From: Planococcaceae bacterium UBA3378
GTDB taxonomy: Bacteria; Bacillota; Bacilli; Bacillales_A; Planococcaceae
Direction of reading: 5' to 3'
NCBI GenBank assembly: GCA_002359075.1
Contig: DEQA01000133.1
Location: 5,356-11,527 of the forward strand
DNA: 6,172 nt
The position numbers were made by a program, and so were the translations under genes. Numbering within the stretch: the stretch's first letter is position 1; each line of letters starts with the position of its first letter. The notes under the pieces are model-generated. The model had not been told where the DNA came from. It ran no database searches and worked only from the letters and a program-made list of their open reading frames with translations. Below are positions 1 through 5,368 of this stretch, one piece after another.

Positions 1-1
1 T

Positions 2-259
2 TCTATTTTACAAGAAATGCGGGCCAGAAACATCAATATTCGCACGATGGATAAGATGAATGATTATTTTTCTGATATCGATCAAACGATCACCGTTGAT
101 AACCCGTTTTGGCGGCATCATGATGATGAATACTTCGAAATCTGTTATTTTAATCTGAAGGAAAAATTCCTTCGGGGACAGAAGGATTTTGAAAAGGATC
201 GATTTGACAAGTTAGAGAACCGATACAAGACTATTCAATCAAAAAAAGACATGGTATGA
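2..259 (+). CDS. C-terminal part of an unrecognised protein (5' end outside window)
   Basis: The frame is open to the left edge and ends at TGA 257-259, so 85 C-terminal residues are visible. The first ATG in the window, at 17, is not preceded by a ribosome-binding site and the frame runs through it, so the true start is almost certainly upstream. The visible part is hydrophilic, rich in Asp, Lys, Glu and Arg, with aromatic clusters (NPFWRHHDDEYFE) and a charged, probably helical tail. There is no membrane segment or signal peptide, so a soluble cytoplasmic protein is likely. I do not recognise the family. The next gene starts 61 bases downstream on the same strand. No clear terminator lies between them, so co-transcription is possible but unproven. 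Confidence 0.6.
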   Translation, partial: SILQEMRARNINIRTMDKMNDYFSDIDQTITVDNPFWRHHDDEYFEICYFNLKEKFLRGQKDFEKDRFDKLENRYKTIQSKKDMV

Positions 260-320
260 TGAACCTTTAGGACATAAAGACGTCGATATTATGAATATAT
301 TGTTTTGGAGTTGATTTAAT

Positions 321-941
321 TTGTTAGATGCAATCATTATGCCGATGATTGAGTTTTTTAAAGGATTGGGCTACTTTGGTGTTGCCCTTGCCCTCTGTTT
401 TGAATTTATCCCCGCTGAAGTAGTGCTTCCGATGGCAGGCTATTGGATTGCACAGGGGGAATATAATTACTACCTCATGGTGCTTGCCGGGACAATCGGC
501 GGAACAATCGGACCGCTTACATTGTATGCGCTTGGCCGGTACGGCGGACGACCTCTCGCCGTTAAATACGGGAAATACTTTTTAGTAAATGAAAAGCAAC
601 TGAATGCTGCCGACGTCTTCTTTGCCAAGTACGGCGCAGGTGTTGCCTTCTTTGCCCGCTTCATGCCGGTTGTGCGGACAGCCATATCCGTTCCTTGCGG
701 GATGATGAAAATGTCAGTTTGGAAATTTTCCGCCTATACATTTGCGGCGATGCTGCCGATTACAGCGCTTTATGTCTATCTCGGCGTCAAGCTCGGGGAA
801 AACTGGGAGCAGGCTGGCCCACTTTTCAAACAATATTTACAGCCGTTTGTGATCATTATTGTTGTGCTGGCAGTGATTTACGGTATATATAAATACCGCC
901 AAAAACTGCTGGCGCGCAAACTGCATTTGAAGGATAAATAA
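321..941 (+). CDS. DedA family membrane protein (E-x-x-P-x-E type, UptA/YngC-like)
   Basis: This is a 206-residue polytopic inner-membrane protein of the DedA (SNARE-associated, VTT domain) family, of usual length. Visible hallmarks are EFIPAEVVLPMAG (residues 28-40), a glycine-rich stretch GTIGGTIGP (57-65), LYALGRYGGR (68-77) and the signature FFARFMPVVR (110-119), whose Arg113 and Arg119 are six apart as in other DedA proteins. Hydrophobic helices cover roughly 13-50, 52-72, 105-125, 136-155 and 174-191, with a basic C-terminal tail. From literature I recall, some family members (UptA, YngC in Bacillus subtilis) return undecaprenyl phosphate across the membrane, and others affect proton-motive force and drug tolerance. 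A role as such a lipid transporter is inference. The start is TTG at 321, with GGAG at 307-310 as a slightly distant ribosome-binding site. The in-frame ATGs at 339 and 345 lack one. TAA is followed directly by an in-frame TAG. Confidence 0.9.
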   Translation: MLDAIIMPMIEFFKGLGYFGVALALCFEFIPAEVVLPMAGYWIAQGEYNYYLMVLAGTIGGTIGPLTLYALGRYGGRPLAVKYGKYFLVNEKQLNAADVFFAKYGAGVAFFARFMPVVRTAISVPCGMMKMSVWKFSAYTFAAMLPITALYVYLGVKLGENWEQAGPLFKQYLQPFVIIIVVLAVIYGIYKYRQKLLARKLHLKDK

Positions 942-944
942 TAG

Positions 945-978
945 AAAGCGCTGCCGGGGGATGCTAGCAGCGCTTTTT
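945..978. terminator. Bidirectional intrinsic terminator between convergent genes
   Basis: A perfect 10-bp stem, AAAGCGCTGC (945-954) with GCAGCGCTTT (967-976), encloses a 12-base loop and runs into five T residues at 974-978 on the plus strand. It begins three bases after the DedA stop codon. Read on the minus strand the same stem is followed by TTTCTATTATTT, so it can also serve the convergent hydrolase gene, whose TAA stop (977-979) overlaps the T-run. Confidence 0.8.
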
Positions 979-1627
979 ATGCCGTCGTGTCCGTTAACGT
1001 TTCCTGCAGCTTTTTCATTACTACTGATACTGCTGAAAGAGAACCGGCTGTATCATTGCCTTCAATATCCAACGAATGATTCGCCCCACGGATAACTTCT
1101 ATAGTTAGAGTACCTTTACTCAAGCTTTCTACTTGCTCTTCATTATAATGAACATCTTTATCCCCAATAACAAGCAGCCCCTGATGCCTGCTTTGCATTA
1201 CAGCATTGGACAGCGTATCATAATTCAGTAATGGTGTGAGTAATATCATGGGGGCTGTTAGAAATTCATCCCTTTTCATTAAATGATGCGTCATCGGAAT
1301 CGTTCCGAGCGATTTTCCCAGAAAGATCTTTTTCTTATACTGCCCTTTTCCTGCCACTTCTTCGATTACCGGCTGAATATCGTCCATCATCGTTTCGGAT
1401 ATTTCCTGTAATGACCTTTTCAGCAATTGCTGATCATAAGCATAGTGGATATGAACGACATCCAGCTTGTGCTGGAGCATCGTCATCGTCGCATAGTAGA
1501 ATAACGGCTTATCATAGTTATATCCTGTACCTGATAGCATGAAGCATACACTGTCACAGCCTGTTTCAATGTGCGTATAATAGATTTCCTCGCCATTTCT
1601 TTTTATGACGCTTTTATTAGCTTTCAT
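977..1627 (-). CDS. Small alpha/beta hydrolase-fold protein
   Basis: This 216-residue soluble protein has an alpha/beta hydrolase layout. A strand and oxyanion-hole-like loop (FMLSGTGYNYD, 29-39) is followed by the nucleophile elbow G-K-S-L-G (104-108) with Ser106. An acidic site sits after a strand (LLVIGDKD, 151-158; Asp156 or Asp158), and a histidine follows in GANHSL (182-187; His184). Order and spacing fit a complete Ser-Asp-His triad, so an active esterase, lipase or acyl-transfer enzyme is likely, but the substrate cannot be read from the sequence. No signal peptide is visible, so it should act in the cytoplasm. ATG at 1627 is preceded by AAGAGGGG (1640-1633 on the minus strand) with a five-base spacer, which supports this start. 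It lies downstream of cstA on the same strand but has its own promoter and is separated from it by a strong terminator. Confidence 0.85.
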   Translation of the reverse strand: MKANKSVIKRNGEEIYYTHIETGCDSVCFMLSGTGYNYDKPLFYYATMTMLQHKLDVVHIHYAYDQQLLKRSLQEISETMMDDIQPVIEEVAGKGQYKKKIFLGKSLGTIPMTHHLMKRDEFLTAPMILLTPLLNYDTLSNAVMQSRHQGLLVIGDKDVHYNEEQVESLSKGTLTIEVIRGANHSLDIEGNDTAGSLSAVSVVMKKLQETLTDTTA

Positions 1628-1650
1628 TTGAACCCCTCTTGTAAAATGCT

Positions 1651-1679
1651 ATTTTATCGTAAATTGGTTTATATTTCCA
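1651..1679 (-). promoter_or_regulatory. Putative sigma-A promoter of the hydrolase gene
   Basis: On the minus strand TGGAAA (1679-1674, four of six matches to TTGACA) and TAAAAT (1656-1651, five of six to TATAAT) are separated by exactly 17 bases. Transcription would begin near 1644, only a few bases before the ribosome-binding site, giving a very short leader of about 16 nt. Confidence 0.5.
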
Positions 1680-1784
1680 TACAAAATAACTGCTTTCCTA
1701 GAGGTACGACTCCAACGAAATGATTTCGGTGAATATCCCATACATTGTATTTTTTCATCCCCAGGGGTGATATTATGGAATCTT

Positions 1785-1814
1785 AAAAAAGGGCCTAGGA
1801 TAATCCTAAGCCCT
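1785..1814 (-). terminator. Intrinsic terminator of cstA
   Basis: On the minus strand GGGCTTAGGA (1813-1804) pairs with TCCTAGGCCC (1800-1791), a 10-bp stem with one G-T wobble and a three-base TTA loop. Six T residues follow (1790-1785). It starts 11 bases after the cstA stop codon, a classic rho-independent terminator. Confidence 0.92.
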
Positions 1815-1824
1815 AAATTTCTCT

Positions 1825-3618
1825 TTAAATAACTGCCTTATTTGAAAAGCGTGGATGCACCCAGAGTTCACGCCATTTAATAAATGATGTAATGACGATA
1901 ATTAAGCCTAATGCTAACATAATGATCGATAAAATACCATTTAAGACATTATAGCCCCCTGCCGCCGCATTCCAATATACATTTTTTATCATCCAAAAAC
2001 CTGCTACATTTACTGTAACGTATAAATAAGCTAAAGGAATAAAACATGTTAAGGCATATATTCGCTTGTCCGCAACCTTTAATACAAACGTGACGCCACA
2101 TACTAAACCAATGGATGCCATTAATTGATTTGATACCCCAAATAATGCCCAGACTGATGCAATATCTCCGGAATTCAGTAAGTACCCCCACATCAAACAG
2201 GCTAACAAGCTTGCTCCCACTACGCCGGGTAACCAGTCTGTTTTCTTTAGCGGTTTGTACACATTGCCCAAAAAGTCTTGAATTAAGTAACGTGCTGTCC
2301 GTGTACCGGCATCAATCGCTGTTAAAATAAATACCGCTTCAAACATAATAACAAACTGATAAAAATAACTCGTTAAATGACTGAACCATTCTACTTTTGC
2401 AAAAATGGCTGCCATACCTACAGCAAGTGTTACTGCACCGCCCGTTCGTCCTTCCAGATCCATGCCAATTGCTTCAGATAGTACTGGTAAATCTACGACC
2501 GTCATACCTAATTTTGCAAACTGTTCTGGTGCTGAATTAATGGCAAAGTAATCTGCCGGGTGAAGAACAGTAGCTGCAATTAATGCCATGACACTGACTA
2601 AACACTCTACCAGCATCGCTCCAAAACCTACTACACGGATATCTTCCCAACGATTTAGCATTTTTGGTGTTGTGCCCGAACCTACAAAGGCATGGAAGCC
2701 TGAAATGGCACCACATGCAATGGTGATCGAAACGAATGGCCAAACTGGTCCTGAAACGATTGGTCCCCCGCCATGTAAAAAGTCGGGAATAATTGCCGGG
2801 AATTGAATGACAGGGTTAATGATAAATACCCCGATAATGAGCGCAATAAAGACTCCTATTTTCATAAAACTTGATAAATAATCACGCGGTGCCAGCAAAA
2901 ACCATACTGGCAGGGCCGCAGCGAAAAATGCATAGATTGGTAGGATAAGTGATAACGTAGCTTTATCTAACGTTAATAAATCCCCTAACCATGTTCCTTG
3001 AATATTTGGCCCTAAAAATACAGCCATTACTAGAAGAACAACCCCTAAAATTGTAGAAAGCTTAATATTGCCTGTGAATCTATTAATAAGTCCCATCATC
3101 ATGGCAATAGGAATGGTTGAGGCAACAGCAAATGTTCCCCATGGGTTTTCTGCTAAAGCGCCTAAAATAACCATCGATAGACCCGCCATTGTGATCGTAA
3201 TGATAAACAGCATAGCTAAGCCTGTACAAAAACCTGCTACCGGTCCCAACTCTTCACGCATAACCTCTGAAAGAGATTTACCGCCTTTTGTCATCGAAGC
3301 AAATAATACGACCGCATCGTGCACAGCCCCCCCGATAACGGCCCCAATTAATAACCATAAATAACCAGGTAAATAACCAAATTGCGCTGCTAATATTGGT
3401 CCTACTAATGGACCTGCAGCCGCGATCGCCGCAAAATGATGCCCAAAGGCAATCCATTTATTAGTTGGAACAAAGTCTTTTCCATCGTTATTTTCATGAG
3501 CTGGTGTTGGTTGATTTTCATTGATTTTCAGCACTTTTTTTGTGAAGAAAATTCCATAAAAACGATATGCAATCACGAGTACACAGATTGCCCCTATTAC
3601 TAATGTTATGGCATTCAT
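1825..3618 (-). CDS. cstA: Carbon starvation protein CstA (pyruvate/peptide transporter family)
   Basis: This is a complete 597-residue CstA-family transporter with at least fifteen hydrophobic segments. Family hallmarks are easy to see: GHHFAAIAAAGPLVGP (59-74), AVHDAVVLFAS (98-108), LLAPRDYLS (241-249), SGFHAFVGSGTTPKM (306-320), the FEAVFILTAIDAGTRTARY region (426-444) and WALFGVSNQLMAS (490-502). Length matches the roughly 600-residue Gram-positive form; the Escherichia coli protein is about 100 residues longer. Family members are induced at carbon limitation and take up pyruvate or peptides in enterobacteria. The substrate in this organism is inference. The ATG at 3618 has an AGGAGA ribosome-binding site (3631-3626) seven bases upstream. 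The gene appears monocistronic, with its own promoter and terminator. No catabolite-responsive element (cre) recognisable by eye lies near the promoter, although catabolite control would be expected for this family. Confidence 0.97.
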   Translation of the reverse strand: MNAITLVIGAICVLVIAYRFYGIFFTKKVLKINENQPTPAHENNDGKDFVPTNKWIAFGHHFAAIAAAGPLVGPILAAQFGYLPGYLWLLIGAVIGGAVHDAVVLFASMTKGGKSLSEVMREELGPVAGFCTGLAMLFIITITMAGLSMVILGALAENPWGTFAVASTIPIAMMMGLINRFTGNIKLSTILGVVLLVMAVFLGPNIQGTWLGDLLTLDKATLSLILPIYAFFAAALPVWFLLAPRDYLSSFMKIGVFIALIIGVFIINPVIQFPAIIPDFLHGGGPIVSGPVWPFVSITIACGAISGFHAFVGSGTTPKMLNRWEDIRVVGFGAMLVECLVSVMALIAATVLHPADYFAINSAPEQFAKLGMTVVDLPVLSEAIGMDLEGRTGGAVTLAVGMAAIFAKVEWFSHLTSYFYQFVIMFEAVFILTAIDAGTRTARYLIQDFLGNVYKPLKKTDWLPGVVGASLLACLMWGYLLNSGDIASVWALFGVSNQLMASIGLVCGVTFVLKVADKRIYALTCFIPLAYLYVTVNVAGFWMIKNVYWNAAAGGYNVLNGILSIIMLALGLIIVITSFIKWRELWVHPRFSNKAVI

Positions 3619-3629
3619 TAAATTATCTC

Positions 3630-3725
3630 CTAACTTTTTAAATTTAACCCAACAAACGTTTTTTACTTTTGGATACAGGTTATTTTGTGCTTTACCTGAT
3701 CAGCCGTTTGTCTAACTTTTTAAAT
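3630..3725 (-). repeat. 14-bp direct repeat flanking the cstA leader
   Basis: The plus-strand sequence CTAACTTTTTAAAT occurs perfectly at 3630-3643 and again at 3712-3725, with starts 82 bases apart. One copy overlaps the cstA ribosome-binding site region and the other overlaps the -10 element and transcription start. It could mark a regulator site pair or be chance in AT-rich DNA. Confidence 0.45.
3652..3711 (-). promoter_or_regulatory. Possible structured 5' leader of cstA
   Basis: Within the predicted untranslated leader, ACAAACG (3711-3705 on the minus strand) can pair with CGTTTGT (3658-3652). Nested inside, CAGGT (3698-3694) can pair with ACCTG (3680-3676) around a 13-base loop. No run of T follows, so it does not look like a transcription attenuator, and I do not recognise a known riboswitch class. 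The stems are short, so the structure is tentative. Confidence 0.3.
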
Positions 3726-3752
3726 ATTAGCATTAAAATTGTTATATAACAA
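3724..3752 (-). promoter_or_regulatory. Putative cstA promoter with extended -10
   Basis: On the minus strand TTGTTA (3752-3747) is followed after 17 bases by TAATAT (3729-3724). The -10 is preceded by TGC, making an extended TGn -10 that would offset the imperfect hexamers. Transcription would start near 3717, giving a leader of about 100 nt ahead of the cstA start at 3618. No other promoter this good is visible in the upstream region on this strand. Confidence 0.6.
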
Positions 3753-3961
3753 GAGCTTTTCGAACGGTAAGCTGTTGTACAAAAGGGAGTATTTCAATAG
3801 TAAAAACTGTCTTTTCATTTTAATTTATCAATCTTTTTTAAAATCATTACTGCGCTCTTATGTAATTATCATTCTGGAAAAAACATATTTTTTCTATAAT
3901 ACTATAATAAACAGAAAGTTCCGTCATATTTACCTGTAATTTTATTTTTGATAATGTGCTA

Positions 3962-4009
3962 GTCAAAAAATGAGCCCTGTTCTGTATCAATACAACTGCA
4001 TCTTTTGAC
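3962..4009. repeat. Inverted repeat with inner hairpin in intergenic DNA
   Basis: GTCAAAAAATG (3962-3972) and CATCTTTTGAC (3999-4009) are inverted copies matching at 10 of 11 positions. Inside them TGTAT (3983-3987) and ATACA (3990-3994) form a second, small dyad. The whole could fold into a long imperfect hairpin on either strand. The arms end in GTCAAAA, so no separate T-run follows and it is not a standard terminator. Confidence 0.5.
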
Positions 4010-4047
4010 CCAATTATTCATTCTTCCGGCTGTCAAATCTTGTCCTC

Positions 4048-4062
4048 CATCCAATCACCTCC
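4048..4062 (-). promoter_or_regulatory. Consensus ribosome-binding site leading to a five-codon frame
   Basis: On the minus strand GGAGGTGAT (4062-4054) matches the 16S rRNA 3' end nearly perfectly and sits seven bases before ATG at 4050. That frame reads only M-E-D-K-I before TGA. A TTG at 4054 in another frame opens 31 codons to TAG at 3961-3959, but it overlaps the binding site and is badly spaced. This may be a leader peptide, a decayed gene start, or chance. Confidence 0.35.
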
Positions 4063-4081
4063 GTTCTCTTTATTAAAAAAC

Positions 4082-4116
4082 AAAAAAGACAGGGTTATGC
4101 ATTCGCACACCCTGCC
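4082..4116 (-). terminator. Intrinsic terminator of the deoxyribosyltransferase gene
   Basis: On the minus strand GGCAGGGT (4116-4109) pairs with ACCCTGTC (4095-4088), with one G-T wobble. An inner GTGC/GCAT extension closes on a GAAT loop, leaving one unpaired A. Six T residues follow (4087-4082), then another T-rich run. It lies 27 bases after the stop codon at 4143. Confidence 0.9.
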
Positions 4117-4142
4117 TGATTATTACGCTATTTTTAAACGAT

Positions 4143-4625
4143 TTACCGCACGCATTTCTTCGCTTCCTCGACCAGTTGCTCAATCGTGCTTACAATCACG
4201 CCATTTTGTTTAATAAGGCCCACTACAAATAAATTACGGTAGATGAATTGGTTTTCCAAACCGTCTTCCACCAGCGCCTGAATCTTTTTCCCATTATCCC
4301 GTCCTTGTTGGCGGACATCGGAAAGCAGTGCGATGATGGGCCGGTTAAATGTCGAGAAGACACCAATTTCCGCGGCTACCCCCGCATCGATTTCCACGCC
4401 GTCCACGACGGCAATCAGCACATCGCTTGCCTGTAAATGCGCCAAATCCGCAGCAGCGATAGCTAGGCTGTCAGCATATGCTGATTTATCATTGATAGCG
4501 TCATTTTCCTGCGGCACGTAGAGATCTATATCGGCAATTGCCTCACGTAATGCTTTGGCAATCTGTTCGTTTACATAGCGGTCGCCAATTGAAAATAATC
4601 CGTTTGCTAAATATGCTTTCATCAT
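4143..4625 (-). CDS. Nucleoside 2-deoxyribosyltransferase-like protein
   Basis: A 160-residue cytoplasmic protein of the nucleoside 2-deoxyribosyltransferase fold. Enzymes of this family move deoxyribose between bases, or hydrolyse deoxynucleotides, in nucleotide salvage. Visible are the N-terminal strand and loop (KAYLANGLFS, 3-12), YVPQENDAIND (36-46), and the core D-G-V-E-I-D-A-G-V-A-A-E-I-G (75-88). Asp60, Asp80 and Glu86 have the same relative spacing as the catalytic Asp72, Asp92 and Glu98 that I recall for the Lactobacillus leichmannii enzyme, so Glu86 is the likely nucleophile. The conserved tail ENQFIYRNLFVVGLIKQNG (124-142) supports the family. The frame could begin at GTG 4652, but AAGGGAG just upstream favours the tandem ATGs at 4625 or 4622, which start the conserved strand. 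The substrate (base or 5'-phosphate form) cannot be decided. Confidence 0.88.
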   Translation of the reverse strand: MMKAYLANGLFSIGDRYVNEQIAKALREAIADIDLYVPQENDAINDKSAYADSLAIAAADLAHLQASDVLIAVVDGVEIDAGVAAEIGVFSTFNRPIIALLSDVRQQGRDNGKKIQALVEDGLENQFIYRNLFVVGLIKQNGVIVSTIEQLVEEAKKCVR

Positions 4626-4698
4626 TCTCTCTCCCTTATTGCTAGACTCCACTACCCATCATACAATAAATTTTTGCCGTCAGCCTAGAACCATTTTC

Positions 4699-4755
4699 AA
4701 AAAGAGTAGATACATGCCCATGCGTTCTTCCCCTATACGACTTCTTTATGTACTC
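4699..4755 (-). terminator. Weak possible terminator of the DUF1648 gene
   Basis: On the minus strand GAGTA (4755-4751) can pair with TACTC (4708-4704), followed by five T residues (4703-4699). A neighbouring partial pairing of ACAT with ATGT can extend it past a bulge. The loop is long (about 42 bases) and the stem short, so this is only the best candidate in the 114-140-base gap between the two minus-strand genes. Confidence 0.25.
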
Positions 4756-4766
4756 AATCAAAAAAG

Positions 4767-5267
4767 CTATTTGATTTTCGACATGCGGACCATGCCGACA
4801 ATGATGTCGAGAAATAAAAGAATGATAAAGGCCGCCAGTCCCATAATATTGAGCTGGTCACTGCCGTTCAAGGCCCCCTGCACGATATGATAGGTAATAT
4901 ATGCAAACATGACAGCCATAATATTTTTCGTCAAATTAATTACTTTTACGCTTTCGGCATAAAAGAGCGGCGCATTTTCCTCTGTGAAACGTACCGGGTA
5001 ATTATGCGTATGCGGTTTTCTCTCTACCACTTCCAAAAGAATATGTAAAAGTACGGCGATAACAGGCAAGATGAGCAGCGTAAATTTGGAACCCCAACCG
5101 TCCGCATTCCCTGCTGCATTAAAGTGGGTAGGTACGGTATCAGGCAGACTGCTCCAGTTAAGGGCAACAAGCAATACCATGACTAATATACCGGCAATCC
5201 CTACTATATTCGCAAACTTTTCCAGCAACGTCTTTTCAATATGTATTTTTGGTCGATTCAAATCCAT
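4767..5267 (-). CDS. DUF1648 domain integral membrane protein
   Basis: A 166-residue membrane protein with four predicted helices at about 18-38, 62-80, 115-133 and 141-160. Between helices one and two is the DUF1648 signature LPDTVPTHFNAAGNADGWG (41-59), which identifies the family. DUF1648 also occurs at the N terminus of SdpI-type immunity proteins of Bacillus, but this protein lacks a recognisable SdpI C-terminal domain, so an immunity role should not be assumed and the function is unknown. The cytoplasmic N terminus is short and basic. ATG at 5267 is preceded by AAGGAG (5281-5276) with an eight-base spacer, which supports the start. It is divergent from the second DedA gene across 101 bases; no clear minus-strand promoter stands out there. 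Confidence 0.88.
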   Translation of the reverse strand: MDLNRPKIHIEKTLLEKFANIVGIAGILVMVLLVALNWSSLPDTVPTHFNAAGNADGWGSKFTLLILPVIAVLLHILLEVVERKPHTHNYPVRFTEENAPLFYAESVKVINLTKNIMAVMFAYITYHIVQGALNGSDQLNIMGLAAFIILLFLDIIVGMVRMSKIK

Positions 5268-5306
5268 TTCTTTCTCTCCTTTCTTCTTTGGATAGGTGAC
5301 ATTTAT

Positions 5307-5336
5307 TTGTGTTTTATTTAAATTTCCGCCTATAAT
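5307..5336 (+). promoter_or_regulatory. Putative sigma-A promoter of the second DedA gene
   Basis: A perfect TATAAT (5331-5336) is preceded after 18 bases by TTGTGT (5307-5312), a partial match to TTGACA. Transcription would start near 5343, about 25 bases before the ATG and upstream of the GAGGG ribosome-binding site at 5358-5362. Confidence 0.6.
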
Positions 5337-5368
5337 AGAATAATAAAATAATTAGACGAGGGTTTTTT

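Larger units (their letters stand above)
3753..4081. other. Gene-free stretch between cstA promoter and deoxyribosyltransferase terminator
   Basis: These 329 bases hold no convincing gene. The left two thirds (about 3780-3960) are very AT-rich. They contain two TATAAT boxes on the plus strand (3895-3900 and 3903-3908) with no good -35 element and no downstream plus-strand gene nearby. The right third holds a consensus ribosome-binding site on the minus strand with very short frames, and a 48-base inverted repeat. No tRNA-like or known RNA-like element is recognised. Confidence 0.6.

Noticed and set aside
266..292. Promoter for the first DedA gene (TATTAT at 287-292)
   Set aside because: No reasonable -35 sequence at 16-18 bases upstream; co-transcription with the preceding partial gene is equally likely.
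470..892. Frames of 65 and 71 codons overlapping the first DedA gene
   Set aside because: They are fully inside a well-supported gene with no start signals of their own.
3068..3364. 98-codon plus-strand frame, and other frames within 1949-2806
   Set aside because: They lie wholly within cstA on other frames or strands, have no translation signals, and read as shadows of its biased codon pattern.
3646..3770. Catabolite-responsive element (CcpA site) near the cstA promoter
   Set aside because: Every CG-centred candidate had too many mismatches to the TGWAANCGNTNWCA consensus when checked position by position.
3895..3908. Two tandem TATAAT boxes on the plus strand as a promoter
   Set aside because: No acceptable -35 element at the right distance and no plus-strand gene follows for over 1.4 kb; likely AT-rich background.
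3739..3939. 66-codon plus-strand frame starting at TTG in the cstA upstream region
   Set aside because: It starts inside the minus-strand cstA promoter, lacks a ribosome-binding site, and its Phe, Ile, Tyr, Lys and Asn-rich translation is what AT-rich non-coding DNA gives.
4767..5267. SdpI-type toxin immunity function for the DUF1648 protein
   Set aside because: Only the DUF1648 segment is recognisable; the SdpI signature region and neighbouring toxin genes are absent.
4248..5295. Plus-strand frames opposite the deoxyribosyltransferase and DUF1648 genes
   Set aside because: They are antisense to genes with clear family motifs and have no recognisable domain.
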